Below the pieces are notes generated by a model. It worked only from the letters and a program-made list of their open reading frames with translations, was not told where the DNA came from and made no database searches. A stretch of 64,000 nt of DNA from Clostridium rectalis (GTDB taxonomy: Bacteria; Bacillota; Clostridia; Clostridiales; Clostridiaceae): positions 62,001-126,000 of the forward strand of contig NZ_UYZZ01000008.1 in NCBI RefSeq assembly GCF_900626095.1. Reading direction: 5' to 3'. Below, in pieces: positions 35,801-44,113 of this stretch; positions within the stretch are counted from its first letter, which is position 1; every line of letters begins with the position of its first letter. The position numbers and the translations under genes were made by a program.

Positions 35801-35935
35801 AGTTTCCGCGGTGAAAAAATAATAGGACATAGAGTTTATGAAACCTGTTGTCCTAATTGTTCAAGTACAAGAATGGTTCAAAACGGAACTTGTATGGTTT
35901 GTTTAGATTGCGGTTCAACTACAGGATGCAGCTAA
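32864..35935 (+). CDS. nrdJ: Adenosylcobalamin-dependent (class II) ribonucleotide reductase
   Basis: 1023 residues. Converts ribonucleotides to deoxyribonucleotides using a B12-generated thiyl radical, without oxygen. Visible: NSPQWFNTGLALSYN, first active-site Cys in SACFILSIED, KSGGTTRRAAKMVCLD, STNPCGEYAFLDNTSCNLAS (second site: Asn, Cys and Glu), APTGTISFAMDCGSTSIEP, and a C-terminal zinc-ribbon CCPNCSSTRMVQNGTCMVCL whose cysteines pass electrons. ATG behind CAAGGAGGATTTA. Single gene with its own terminator. Confidence 0.95.
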   Translation: MDFLKNITSIHNLIKRYYTKELEKNKNLTVYDLFKWKKVDVFLKDHKTGKVLVDMKDLEFPDNYSQNACDIIASKYFRKTGIPNEYGYENSMKMVAHRMVNFWTQALLDEKIIKSEEEKQVFYDEMVFALLSQMYAPNSPQWFNTGLALSYNIKGNKQGNYYFDESLNKVVESIDNYSKTQASACFILSIEDKLLGPHSISEHYVTETKLFKGGSGTGTNFSSIRAIGEKLSGGGVSSGLMSFLKGLDRNAGAIKSGGTTRRAAKMVCLDVDHPEIMDFITWKAKEESKVRALGKMGYDTDIDGEAYETVSGQNSNNSIRFSNDFMKKVENLSNDPNATINLLGRVDKNLNKKIKVKTLWDTFNNSAWQCADPAPQFSDTFNAWHTCPVGEDGLLNNKYNKINSTNPCGEYAFLDNTSCNLASINIYKFYNHKEKNIDLLGYTHVVGLVQLILESSIHWGQFPTKDIARRTYLFRTTGLGISNLASLLMVIGYPYDSKEARNLSAALIGILTGYSYYVSSLMAKEIGTFPKYNINKKHMLKVIRNHCKVAGTLTDSPYEDLDYKPVEVDHCILDKIEFKDISNLLKECWHKALESGEKFGYRNAQVSVIAPTGTISFAMDCGSTSIEPFFSHIAYKKLSGGGMMTVINPIIKIALKNLGYTKNQILDILEYVLQKETVESNGFKYEKVIDGKLEGAPHIKDEHLAIFDTANKCGSGKRYIEPLGHVYMVAAITPLISGAISKTVNLPKTASVKDFEDVIKTSWKLGIKGITLYRDGSKASQPLNTTLSSEKDLKLEDLTYSQLLDKTKELQKGITYSKREKPIGIRRGTTHPAQISDVKIYTTVNRRENGEISEIYITTDREGTIIMGLLNSLSKSISVMLQYHVPPQDISRMLRGQKYEPYGFVQKHPYIKYVTSISDLISKVIDIELGDFLRCQVKPENYDRFTNKQSILYTSDILKDQIVTDKLEEVENSNEEIHESFRGEKIIGHRVYETCCPNCSSTRMVQNGTCMVCLDCGSTTGCS

Positions 35936-36010
35936 ACCTTAATAAAAGTTAATCATTTATAATTTTTTAAGAGTTTAAAACTCCCTATTTAATATAGTAA
36001 TTATAAAAAG

Positions 36011-36037
36011 TGTGTGTATTAATAAAGAATACACACA
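36011..36037 (+). terminator. Terminator after nrdJ
   Basis: TGTGTGTATT / AATACACACA stem with a 7-base loop followed by TTTTTTGG. Confidence 0.75.
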
Positions 36038-36204
36038 TTTTTTGGATTTAACTTAAAAAATCTTCTTTATATTATCTTTCCCTAATAAAGCTTAATAATA
36101 GAACAATACCAAATATTGTTTGTTGACATCATTTCTTCTTTGCAATAAAATAATTTGCATGGAAACTAATTGTTAATTAAAAAAGTAATTTGGAGGATAA
36201 TAAT

Positions 36205-36636
36205 ATGAAATATAATTCTTTTGAAATAGCCATGCTCATAAAAGAAATATATGCAAGTACTATGCAAATAGTTAGTAATAATTTGAAAAATAGTGGTTTC
36301 ACTCACCAACAAATTATGGTAATTAAATTAATTGCACATAATAGACAAGTTAATATATCTCAACTATGCAATGAAATGTCATTAGCTAAAGGAACTGTAT
36401 CTGGTATAGTAAAAAGATTAGAACATTCTGGCTATGTAACAAAAATAAAAGATACAAATGATAAACGAAATACCTATGTCACTTTTTCAGATAAAGGGTT
36501 AATATTTGCAAAAGAATTTAGAGAGGAAATTAATAAAAGTTTTGATAAGATTTTTAGTAACTTTACTGATGAAGAAATTATAGATCTTAAAAACAACTTA
36601 TTAAAAACAAGAGATAAAATAAAAGGAGAAGATTAA
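36205..36636 (+). CDS. MarR-family regulator
   Basis: 143 residues from ATG 36205, which follows GGAGGATAATA; an in-frame TTG at 36190 is upstream of that site and rejected. Winged HTH: GFTHQQIMVIKLIAHNRQVN, ISQLCNEMSLAKGTVSGIVK, RLEHSGYVTKIKDTNDKRNT (wing). MarR proteins repress genes for drug or oxidative stress responses and are released by small ligands. The HsmA-like membrane protein starts one base after the stop, so it is almost certainly the regulated partner. Confidence 0.88.
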   Translation: MKYNSFEIAMLIKEIYASTMQIVSNNLKNSGFTHQQIMVIKLIAHNRQVNISQLCNEMSLAKGTVSGIVKRLEHSGYVTKIKDTNDKRNTYVTFSDKGLIFAKEFREEINKSFDKIFSNFTDEEIIDLKNNLLKTRDKIKGED

Positions 36637-36637
36637 T

Positions 36638-37030
36638 ATGAGTGAAGATTTAATTTTAGCAATAGTTTTAATAACCTTAGCTCTAGTGTTTTATACTATA
36701 GGAGTATGGTCCGAAAGAAGATCTAATACATTAAAAATTTGGCATACTGTAACTTTCTGGGTAGGATTAATTTTTGATACCACAGGCACATTGACTATGG
36801 AAAAAATAGCAAACTCAAATAGTGTGACAATTTCCCATGCTCAACTTGCCATACATGGACTAACTGGAACCTTAGCTATTATTTTAATGCTTTTTCATGC
36901 ATTATGGGCAACTTGGGTATTGTATAAAAAAGATGAGAATAAAAAAGCTACTTTCCATAAATTTAGTATAACAGTGTGGTTTATTTGGTTAATACCTTAC
37001 CTTGTTGGAATGATTATAGGAATGTCTTAA
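36638..37030 (+). CDS. HsmA family four-helix membrane protein (TIGR03987)
   Basis: 130 residues, four hydrophobic segments. The family pattern is clear: LALVFYTIGVWSERRSNTLK, WHTVTFWVGLIFDTTGTLTM, HAQLAIHGLTGTLAIILMLF, HALWATWVLYKKDE and WFIWLIPYLVGMIIGMS. Several conserved His residues in membrane helices could bind metal or haem. Function is not established. Co-transcribed with the MarR gene (1-bp gap), with AAAAGGAGAAGATTA before the ATG. Confidence 0.85.
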   Translation: MSEDLILAIVLITLALVFYTIGVWSERRSNTLKIWHTVTFWVGLIFDTTGTLTMEKIANSNSVTISHAQLAIHGLTGTLAIILMLFHALWATWVLYKKDENKKATFHKFSITVWFIWLIPYLVGMIIGMS

Positions 37031-37040
37031 TCTATTTAAT

Positions 37041-37082
37041 AAGATATTGGATATGTTTATCTGTAAACATATCCAATATCTT
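37041..37082. terminator. Bidirectional terminator
   Basis: A perfect 19-bp stem beginning AAGATATTGGATATGTTTA with a TCTG loop lies between the convergent HsmA and glycosidase genes; the right arm ends two bases before the glycosidase stop. Confidence 0.8.
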
Positions 37083-37083
37083 A

Positions 37084-39099
37084 CTAAACTTCTAATAAAA
37101 GTAGTAGTAAAAATTTCTTAAACTTCTTTCTTATTTCATCTGGGTTTGTTATTTCACTTTCAGAATAAATAGCCATTATATCGTCTACATAAATACTACC
37201 TTTCGTCATTGGGCCCTTATCTCCTGAGTTTACTGATAGTATTCGTATTCCTTGATTTTTATCAATGCTTAACTCATTTATTGCGCTAGATGGTATTTCA
37301 ACCTTTACATATTTCCACCCTATCCAATCTATACCATTTTCATTTGTTATATTCATGTTTTTAGTGTTTCCCCTACTATCTACTACAGCCATCCTTAGCC
37401 AATACCCTTTTGACTCATTTGTACCATAAATCCACATTCCTATATTTTTAGGCATCCCTTGAAGATTTAAAACTTCACCTGGTGCAGCATATACCCCTAA
37501 TGTAGACTTTTTATTACCCTTAGTAAAATCAAAATTTATCTTTAATGAACGGTCTCCAGATTTCACAGGCTCTTTTCCCTTTAAAGCTATGCTAAGGGAA
37601 CCTTTCTCTCCCCTTGATGCAGTGTTTATATACCATTTGCCTATACCCTTTTCAAAATCTTCTACAATCACATCTCCTTGTCCTACATTTATATTTATAC
37701 TGGCTGATATATTATTATTTTTAATTTTTGCCACAATTTTGTCATTAACATTATTATTTACCACATATAAAACTCCATCCTCATCTACGCACCCTATTCT
37801 TTCAGGGACATTAAAAATAATATCTCCCTTTTTCCATATAACATCTCTACCATCATAACGCACTATAGGGCTCAATTTTTTTTTAGATTTCTTTTTTATA
37901 CTTAATGTACTACTTTCAAAATATATTTCGTTAGGAGTAGTAATCTCAACATATGTACTTCCCACCTCTACTCCATTATAAATTAATTTAACAGTAAATT
38001 GACCTTCTTTTCCACTAGAAATAAATATTCCTTTTTCATCAATAGTTCCAAAGGAATTATCAGATATTAACCATTTCAACCCTTCCTGTGGAATAGGTAC
38101 TATATCTCCTGATAAATCCTTCCCTTTTACAGAAAAATTTATCTTAGAATTTGGAGTAAAACTTTTATCATAGGGCTCTATATAAGCAGATTTAAATTTG
38201 CCATCAGACTTCACTTTTGATTCAATAAGCCATGAATTGGCCACTGCCCTTTCACTACCATCTGAAGGTTTATTCTTCACTTGTAAATTATTATTTCCCG
38301 GGACTTTTGATACAAAAGTAGATGATCCTCCCCCATCTAAATTTAATGCATCTACAACCCCTAATCCTATCATAAACTCTGCTAAATCATTCATGGATAT
38401 GCCTGCTGAATAAGGTTCCTGTCTTCCATCAATAGTAACGAATATAACCTTACCATCTCTTTTTATTCCCACTGCAGTTCTAGGTTCCTTATTTCCTCCG
38501 GTTTTAGGTGTTTCATTAACTTTACCATTCTTTACTAAAATAGCATTTCCACCTAAAGCTTCCATTAAATTTCCCTTAACACTATTATAATTAGAAATAT
38601 CTCCTATTATAGGAGTGTTATCTTTACATATACCAAAAAATCTTGTATATGTCTTATCCTTTATTTTTTTAATTACCTTACCATCTTTATAAACTATGCC
38701 AATAGGCTGTCCAGTACTCATATCATAAAAATCCGCATTAACACCTGCAACTATCTTCTTATTAGAAACTATATATGCCTTTGCTTGATTTTTAACTGTT
38801 TGCTTTCCCCATACTTGTCCATCCCCGGAAGTACCAGCTTTTATACTAACTTTAGGATATTTAGTGTCCACCTCAAGTAAAAAACTTTCCACCCTTTTCC
38901 CTTCATTATCCTCAAAGGTATATCTTTTTTCAATTACTCCTGGTGCTACCTGTACTTTATACTCATTTATTGGTTTTGATATAATTTTTGATTTTATATC
39001 AAATTCTCCTAGGGCATGCGCCTTTTCACAATTTAAAAAGCTTGAAACTAAAATTCCGAAGATAATACTTATTATAATCTTTTTCTTATCATGCCTCAT
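37084..39099 (-). CDS. Secreted phosphodiester glycosidase (NAGPA/DUF2233) with C-terminal binding domains
   Basis: 671 residues from ATG 39099 (MRHDKKK), which follows GGAGGAGTGGAGTTA; a GTG at 39108 sits too close to it. Signal peptide (IIISIIFGILVSSFLNCEKA) at the start. The phosphodiester glycosidase domain spans about 75-300: VAGVNADFYDMSTGQPIGIV, PRTAVGIKRDGKVIFVTIDG and ALNLDGGGSSTFV are its signatures. Then a bacterial Ig-like domain (about 310-395) and a galactose-binding-like module (about 480-650, VIVEDFEKGIGKW to SIYVDDIMAIY). It would cleave sugar phosphodiesters outside the cell, perhaps in wall or teichoic polymers. Confidence 0.87.
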   Translation of the reverse strand: MRHDKKKIIISIIFGILVSSFLNCEKAHALGEFDIKSKIISKPINEYKVQVAPGVIEKRYTFEDNEGKRVESFLLEVDTKYPKVSIKAGTSGDGQVWGKQTVKNQAKAYIVSNKKIVAGVNADFYDMSTGQPIGIVYKDGKVIKKIKDKTYTRFFGICKDNTPIIGDISNYNSVKGNLMEALGGNAILVKNGKVNETPKTGGNKEPRTAVGIKRDGKVIFVTIDGRQEPYSAGISMNDLAEFMIGLGVVDALNLDGGGSSTFVSKVPGNNNLQVKNKPSDGSERAVANSWLIESKVKSDGKFKSAYIEPYDKSFTPNSKINFSVKGKDLSGDIVPIPQEGLKWLISDNSFGTIDEKGIFISSGKEGQFTVKLIYNGVEVGSTYVEITTPNEIYFESSTLSIKKKSKKKLSPIVRYDGRDVIWKKGDIIFNVPERIGCVDEDGVLYVVNNNVNDKIVAKIKNNNISASININVGQGDVIVEDFEKGIGKWYINTASRGEKGSLSIALKGKEPVKSGDRSLKINFDFTKGNKKSTLGVYAAPGEVLNLQGMPKNIGMWIYGTNESKGYWLRMAVVDSRGNTKNMNITNENGIDWIGWKYVKVEIPSSAINELSIDKNQGIRILSVNSGDKGPMTKGSIYVDDIMAIYSESEITNPDEIRKKFKKFLLLLLLEV

Positions 39100-39184
39100 T
39101 AACTCCACTCCTCCACAAACTATTAAACTTTATACCCATATAGTAGCATATATTATAATTTATGTTAATAAAAACTTAAATAAA

Positions 39185-39228
39185 AATAATTGATATTATC
39201 TCCTTAAAATAAGACAATATCAATTATT
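39185..39228 (-). terminator. Terminator after the 75-residue protein gene
   Basis: AATAATTGATATT / AATATCAATTATT stem with an 18-base loop, 29 bp beyond the stop codon at 39257. Confidence 0.55.
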
Positions 39229-39256
39229 TATCTTAACATTACTCTTTATAAATGCT

Positions 39257-39484
39257 TTACTCTATGTTATCCGGTAATAATAAAAAGTTTAAATTCTTTA
39301 ATGCATTTTTACAAGAAATATCCCTTGCAATATCCTTTGCTTCACTTAAGTCTCTAGCTTTAAATGTAAAATGTCCACCTTCTTTATTATAAAATCCTCC
39401 CCCAATTAGATACTTTGAAGTGATTTCATTTAAATTTTTCCCTTCTGCATTATAATATATCTTTATAAACAATTTATTATCCAT
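39257..39484 (-). CDS. Small conserved-looking protein of unknown function
   Basis: 75 residues from ATG 39484, behind GGGAGGCAATTTT; an upstream ATG at 39499 overlaps that site. Pattern DNKLFIKIYYNAEGKNLNEI, GGGFYNKEGGHFTFKARDLS, EAKDIARDISCKNALKNLNF suggests an alpha/beta fold of the ferredoxin type. No family recognised. Soluble, no signal peptide. Own transcription unit. Confidence 0.7.
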   Translation of the reverse strand: MDNKLFIKIYYNAEGKNLNEITSKYLIGGGFYNKEGGHFTFKARDLSEAKDIARDISCKNALKNLNFLLLPDNIE

Positions 39485-39618
39485 AAAATTGCCTCCCAAC
39501 TTATTAACATTAGTACATTAATAAATATACTAAGCTTGTACTTAATATATGACTAAAATTATGTGGGAAATTATAAAATTTTATCCATTTATTTTAATTA
39601 AGTATGCTAATAAAAAAT

Positions 39619-39641
39619 AGGTAGTTTTTATCACTACCTAA
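39619..39641 (-). terminator. Terminator after the DJ-1/PfpI gene
   Basis: TAGGTAGT / ACTACCTA stem with a 7-base loop, 23 bp beyond the stop codon; the minus strand continues with TTTTTTATT. Confidence 0.65.
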
Positions 39642-39664
39642 TTTTATATATAATTACTTAATAT

Positions 39665-40186
39665 TTAGTTACTTAAATACTTTATTATCTCTCTCATAAA
39701 TGCTGGTAAATCCTTCGGAGTTCTAGAAGTAATTAAATTTCTATCTACTACAACCTCTTTATCAACATACTCTGCTCCTGCATTTTTAATATCATCTATA
39801 ATGGCATTTACACAGGTCATTCTAAACCCTTTTAAAATACCCGCGGAAATAAATACCCAACCACCGTGACATATAGTTGCAATGAGTTTACCCTGAGCCA
39901 TAAAATCCCTAACTAATCTTTTTACACTTTCATATCTTCTAAGCTTATCTGGTGCCCAACCTCCTGGTACTAAAAGCACATCAAATTCTTTAGCTGAAAT
40001 TTCATCTACGTTTTTATCTATATTCACTGTAGTTTTATACTTTCCTGTATATAATTTACTTGATCCACTGCCTACAATTACAACCTCACAACCATCTTCT
40101 CTAAGCCTTAACACTGGATACCAAAGTTCTAAATCATCATAGTTCTCCTCTGCAAGCATTATTGCCCTTTTTCCCTTAAGTTTCAT
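39665..40186 (-). CDS. DJ-1/PfpI family protein (YhbO/PfpI type)
   Basis: 173 residues from ATG 40186 (MKLKGKRA); ATG 40195 is an alternative, and AAAGGGTGA precedes both. Conserved acidic residue in AEENYDDLELWYPVLRL, and the nucleophile elbow with Cys-His in IATICHGGWVFISAGILKGF; VPGGWAPDKLRRYESVKRLV is also typical. The family includes glyoxalase/deglycase-like stress proteins and PfpI peptidases; the biochemical role is disputed. Monocistronic. Confidence 0.87.
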   Translation of the reverse strand: MKLKGKRAIMLAEENYDDLELWYPVLRLREDGCEVVIVGSGSSKLYTGKYKTTVNIDKNVDEISAKEFDVLLVPGGWAPDKLRRYESVKRLVRDFMAQGKLIATICHGGWVFISAGILKGFRMTCVNAIIDDIKNAGAEYVDKEVVVDRNLITSRTPKDLPAFMREIIKYLSN

Positions 40187-40264
40187 ATAGCACATTCACC
40201 CTTTCAATAATGTTTTTCCATTGTTTATTTACTTAAATATATTGATTATATTCATTTTTAAACA

Positions 40265-41086
40265 TTATTTTGAAAAATATCTATTTAGCTTAGAAATCCT
40301 AGAATAAGCCTTTTCTAAAAACTCTTTTGGATTTTTAAACTTATCTTGTTCACCTTTTACAACTTCTAAACATAAACTTTCTTTAAATGACCTTAGCGGA
40401 AAAGTATCTTTTATTTCTTTCCATTCTATAATCCCATCAAAAGGAACCCAATGTCTATCATTATCCCCATCATTGTCAGATATATGTGTTGCAAATAATT
40501 TATTTGGATATAATTTTAATAAATTAGTATACTCATTAAACCATGATTTGCATATATTGAAATGGGATGTATCAAAACACAACCCTAGATTATCAGAGTG
40601 TATATTTGATAAAATATAATTGACTATAAAACTACTATCAGTATTTTCAATAGCCAACTTTATATTATTTTTCTCAGCAGCTTTTACTATTTTTTCAACG
40701 CACTCTAAACCAGAATCATTTGGCTTTTTTATTTTACAAAGTTCAGTTACATGCATAACCATAGTATCAATATTATACTTTTTACAATCTTCAATCCATC
40801 TTATATTATTTTCTACAAACTTCTTTTTTGCATCTTTATCCTTTCCCCAAATATCATTACATCCACAAAAAGGAGCATGTATATTTTCAAATTTCAACCC
40901 AAAATCTTCTACCATCTTAGGCATATCTTCCTTTTTAATAACTTTATCTCCTAGCTCATCTTCCCACCATATAATAACTGAATCAAACCCCACCTCTTTT
41001 ATTAACTTTAATCTTTCTGGAAGTGGCATCATATACCCAAACCATGAAAATATTCCTACGTCAAAAACACCATCCCTATTACTCAT
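40265..41086 (-). CDS. Sugar phosphate isomerase/epimerase-like TIM barrel protein
   Basis: 273 residues of the xylose isomerase-like/AP endonuclease 2 superfamily. Metal-ligand segments: IHAPFCGCNDIWGKDKDAKK, Glu in LAIENTDSSFIVNYIL, GLCFDTSHFNICKSWF (Asp and His), ATHISDNDGDNDRHWVPFDG (His and Asp) and a final Glu in ESLCLEVVKGEQDKF. These give a complete metal site, so an active epimerase or isomerase is likely; the substrate cannot be told. It stands alone between PfpI and dipeptidase genes. Confidence 0.82.
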   Translation of the reverse strand: MSNRDGVFDVGIFSWFGYMMPLPERLKLIKEVGFDSVIIWWEDELGDKVIKKEDMPKMVEDFGLKFENIHAPFCGCNDIWGKDKDAKKKFVENNIRWIEDCKKYNIDTMVMHVTELCKIKKPNDSGLECVEKIVKAAEKNNIKLAIENTDSSFIVNYILSNIHSDNLGLCFDTSHFNICKSWFNEYTNLLKLYPNKLFATHISDNDGDNDRHWVPFDGIIEWKEIKDTFPLRSFKESLCLEVVKGEQDKFKNPKEFLEKAYSRISKLNRYFSK

Positions 41087-41199
41087 TTTTATTAACCATC
41101 CTTCTATAATTTTATTCTCTAAATACTACTTTAAACAATTATTTTTTATATTTTTAATTTTACATTTATATCTTTCCTAATAAATTATTTATTTTTAAC

Positions 41200-42138
41200 T
41201 TATTTTAAAGTATCTTTAATTACTCTTTCTGCATTTTTATTTAATATTTTTTCTATTTCACCCTGAGAAAAACTGTTTTTTTCCAAAGAAATAACTAATT
41301 TATCCATTTCTCCAAAATCCTTTATTTCTACTTCATTACCTATTCCATCGAAATCTGTACCAATAGCTATACAATCAATTCCTCCCACATTTTTAATATG
41401 TTTTATATGAGTAATCATATCCTCTATTTTACTTACTTTACTATTACCTAAAAAGTTACTTGAAAAGTTTATCCCCATAACTCCACCACTTTCTGATAAT
41501 ATTTTTATCATATGATCTGTTAAATTCCTCGGATGATTTTTAATAAATCTAGCATCTGAATGAGATGCTACAAAAGGTTTGTTTGAATACTTGGCTACAT
41601 CATAAAATCCTTCATCTGAAAGATGTGAAACATCTATTATCATGCCAAGTTTATTCATTTTTTCAACTACTTCTATCCCAAATTCAGTTAATCCATTTTT
41701 CATATAATTCTCTTGAGTATTTGGATATCCTATTTCATTGGGGTAATTCCAAGTTAAAGTTATAAGTCTCACCCCTAAATCATAGAATTTTTCTAAGTTT
41801 TCTATATTTCCTTCTAGTGCAGCACCTTCTTCTATAGTTAAAAATGCCGATATCTTATCTTGCAAAAAATTTTCATTCATTTCATTATAGTTTTTAGCCA
41901 AAGAAATATAATCTTTATTTTTATGAATTTCAATTAAAAATTTATCTACCATACTATAAAATCTTTTTAATACATTACTATGTTCTGATTTATCAATGAA
42001 CATTGCAAAAAACTGTGCTTTAGAATTTGCTTTCTTTAATTTTTTTAAATCTATAGATATATTATTTTCCCTTAAGCCAATACTCTCATCTGCCATTAAT
42101 TTATAAATAGTGTCACAATGCATATCTATTATACTCAT
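41200..42138 (-). CDS. M19 membrane-type dipeptidase (renal dipeptidase family)
   Basis: 312 residues from ATG 42138 (MSIIDMHCD). A longer frame from GTG 42192 runs through a leader hairpin and is rejected. Zinc ligands: DMHCDTIYKL (H-x-D), Glu in FLTIEEGAALEG, His in IIDVSHLSDEGFYDV and in PFVASHSDARFIKNHPRNLT, with GTDFDGIG as the last family motif. The family hydrolyses dipeptides, including D-amino-acid ones. Translation may be controlled by the hairpin that partly covers the AAAGG ribosome site. Confidence 0.88.
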   Translation of the reverse strand: MSIIDMHCDTIYKLMADESIGLRENNISIDLKKLKKANSKAQFFAMFIDKSEHSNVLKRFYSMVDKFLIEIHKNKDYISLAKNYNEMNENFLQDKISAFLTIEEGAALEGNIENLEKFYDLGVRLITLTWNYPNEIGYPNTQENYMKNGLTEFGIEVVEKMNKLGMIIDVSHLSDEGFYDVAKYSNKPFVASHSDARFIKNHPRNLTDHMIKILSESGGVMGINFSSNFLGNSKVSKIEDMITHIKHIKNVGGIDCIAIGTDFDGIGNEVEIKDFGEMDKLVISLEKNSFSQGEIEKILNKNAERVIKDTLK

Positions 42139-42145
42139 AAAAACC

Positions 42146-42186
42146 TTTAATGAGATTATTCCCCTTTTAAAACTAATCTCATTAAA
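42146..42186 (-). promoter_or_regulatory. Leader hairpin next to the dipeptidase ribosome site
   Basis: Perfect 13-bp arms TTTAATGAGATTA (42146-42158) and TAATCTCATTAAA (42174-42186) enclose a 15-base loop that carries AAAAGGGG. The downstream arm ends in the AAA of the AAAGG site, 8 bases before the ATG, so the site is partly hidden in the stem. Confidence 0.5.
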
Positions 42187-42534
42187 ATTCACCCCCTTTT
42201 TATATCTTTATATTATTTAACAAATAATGTTATTTTCCTGCTTTTTTACTTTAATATCTTAATTAAAAACAAAATTTATTTTTTGCTATAAGAGCATTTG
42301 TTTTTATAATATAAATTATTTTTATCTGTACTTTAAATTTAAAAATTTTAATTTTGAATCCTTATTTTATTTAAGTATAAAATAATTTATAAAACAACAT
42401 TTATCCCCAAATTTAAAGTCTATTTTAAAAATTATGTCCTTATATACAACTATATCATAAATATACTTATTATCTATAATCTAAATTCCACAATTTTGTT
42501 GATTTATGAAATTTTTTTTATTTAAAAAATTCAT
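42187..42534. other. AT-rich gap upstream of the dipeptidase
   Basis: About 350 bases between the dipeptidase leader and the threonine synthase terminator. It must contain the dipeptidase promoter. I see no gene, repeat or riboswitch pattern. Confidence 0.3.
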
Positions 42535-42567
42535 AAAACCCCTCCTAAATTTATAGGGAGGGGTTTT
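42535..42567 (-). terminator. Terminator of threonine synthase gene
   Basis: AAAACCCCTCC / GGAGGGGTTTT strong stem with an 11-base AT-rich loop, 47 bp beyond the thrC stop codon. Confidence 0.75.
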
Positions 42568-42614
42568 ATATTATTATTTTAACTGAAAACTTCATTATTA
42601 ATACTTTTTAAATA

Positions 42615-43826
42615 TCATTTAAAATTATTTCTTATAAAAAAATTTAATTTCTCTATATTACACTCGTAAGCTTTTAGATTATGTTTTTCAAATACTTTTG
42701 TGTATTTAAGTCCACTGCCTGTGACAACACATGCTACACTATCTGTTTCTTTTAAAAATCCCTGCTTTTTTAATTTTTTAATTGATGCTAATGGTACTGC
42801 TGACTCTGGTTGTCCAAATATTCCTTCCTGTGCCAATTCCTTTTGTGCGTTAATAATTTCTTCATCTGTTACAGAAATACATATTCCTCCATTTTTCCTT
42901 AATTTTCTAAGAACTTGATTACCGCTTGGTGGAAATGGATTCTCTATTCCATGGGCTATTGTCTCATGTTCTATAACCCTTTTAACGGTATCAGTATTTT
43001 TTATAAAAGCATTGTATATAGGACTACATCCTGCTGCCTGAGCACATATCATCTTAGGTATTTTATTTATAATTCCTACCTGTTTAAACTCTTCAAAACC
43101 TTTTAATATCCCTCTTATATTTCCACCTGCACTAGTAGGAACTATAACATATTCTGGTACATCATATTTTAATTGCTCACATATCTCAAAGGCTATTGTC
43201 TTTGACCCTTCCACTCTATAAGTAACATCTGAATTTATAAAATATATTCCTTGTTTTTCTCCTATTTTTAAACTTTCATAATATAGATTTCCATAATCTC
43301 CATCTACCTTTATTAAATTAGCCCCATATATGGCTACTGGATTTAACTTTTCTTCTGGAATAGTTTTACTTACCAAAATAAATGTTTCAAAACCTGCTCT
43401 CTTTCCATAAGCTGCCACTGATACTGCCATGTTACCTGTAGAAACTGCTCCAACCTTCTTATATCCTAAACTATAGGCATGTTGAATTCCCAAAAGAGTT
43501 CCTCTATCTTTAAATGACCATGTAGGATTTTCACTTTCATTTTTAAAATATATATTTTTAATTCCAATCTTACTTGCAAGTTTTTTTGAAGATACTAAAG
43601 AAGTAAAACCTTCATTTAAAGATAAATCATTATTTATATCATTGAAAGGAAAAAAATCTGAATACCTTTCCAATATAGTCTGAGTTAAAGGATTTCCTTC
43701 TTTTATTTTCCCCTGGGATACACTTTGAACTTCTAATGGTTCATTACATAGCATACATCTTGGATGGACATGCTGTATAGGATATTCTCTTTTACAGTTA
43801 GTACAATACATCTTCAAATTTTTCAT
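42615..43826 (-). CDS. thrC: Threonine synthase (PLP-dependent)
   Basis: 403 residues. N-terminal zinc-ribbon with four cysteines (YCTNCKREYPIQHVHPRCML, CNEPL), then the fold-type II PLP domain with the lysine in NPTWSFKDRGTLLGIQHAYS, GAVSTGNMAVSVAAYGKRAG and the phosphate loop PTSAGGNIRGILKGF. Converts O-phosphohomoserine to threonine. A related cysteate- or diaminopropionate-type lyase cannot be excluded. Single gene, ATG behind AAGGAGGAGCTATA. No T-box leader was recognised upstream. Confidence 0.87.
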   Translation of the reverse strand: MKNLKMYCTNCKREYPIQHVHPRCMLCNEPLEVQSVSQGKIKEGNPLTQTILERYSDFFPFNDINNDLSLNEGFTSLVSSKKLASKIGIKNIYFKNESENPTWSFKDRGTLLGIQHAYSLGYKKVGAVSTGNMAVSVAAYGKRAGFETFILVSKTIPEEKLNPVAIYGANLIKVDGDYGNLYYESLKIGEKQGIYFINSDVTYRVEGSKTIAFEICEQLKYDVPEYVIVPTSAGGNIRGILKGFEEFKQVGIINKIPKMICAQAAGCSPIYNAFIKNTDTVKRVIEHETIAHGIENPFPPSGNQVLRKLRKNGGICISVTDEEIINAQKELAQEGIFGQPESAVPLASIKKLKKQGFLKETDSVACVVTGSGLKYTKVFEKHNLKAYECNIEKLNFFIRNNFK

Positions 43827-44113
43827 TATAGCTCCTCCTTGGATTTATATATTATAGTAAGTAATCATATATAATAGTATAATCTTGATAATATTTGTCC
43901 TTACCTTATAAATTTTTCAAATTCACTAATTACTTAGTGATTATATATTATTAAAATAGACTCCTTTTAATAGTATTATTTGATAAATATATAATTTAAC
44001 TTCTACTTAATAATAATGCTTGGACATTAATTTTATTTTCTTAACTTTTATAATTTACTTAATATTCATTCTATAATTAATTTTATATTTCCGCAACAAA
44101 AAAAGAAGATTTT
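43827..44113. promoter_or_regulatory. AT-rich gap upstream of threonine synthase
   Basis: About 290 bases holding the thrC promoter. CACTAA/TTAGTG form a short dyad near 43924-43939. No T-box specifier or antiterminator motif was recognised. Confidence 0.3.

Noticed and set aside
43827-44113. Possible T-box leader for threonine synthase
   Set aside because: No specifier loop, no T-box sequence and no leader terminator were visible; only a short dyad.
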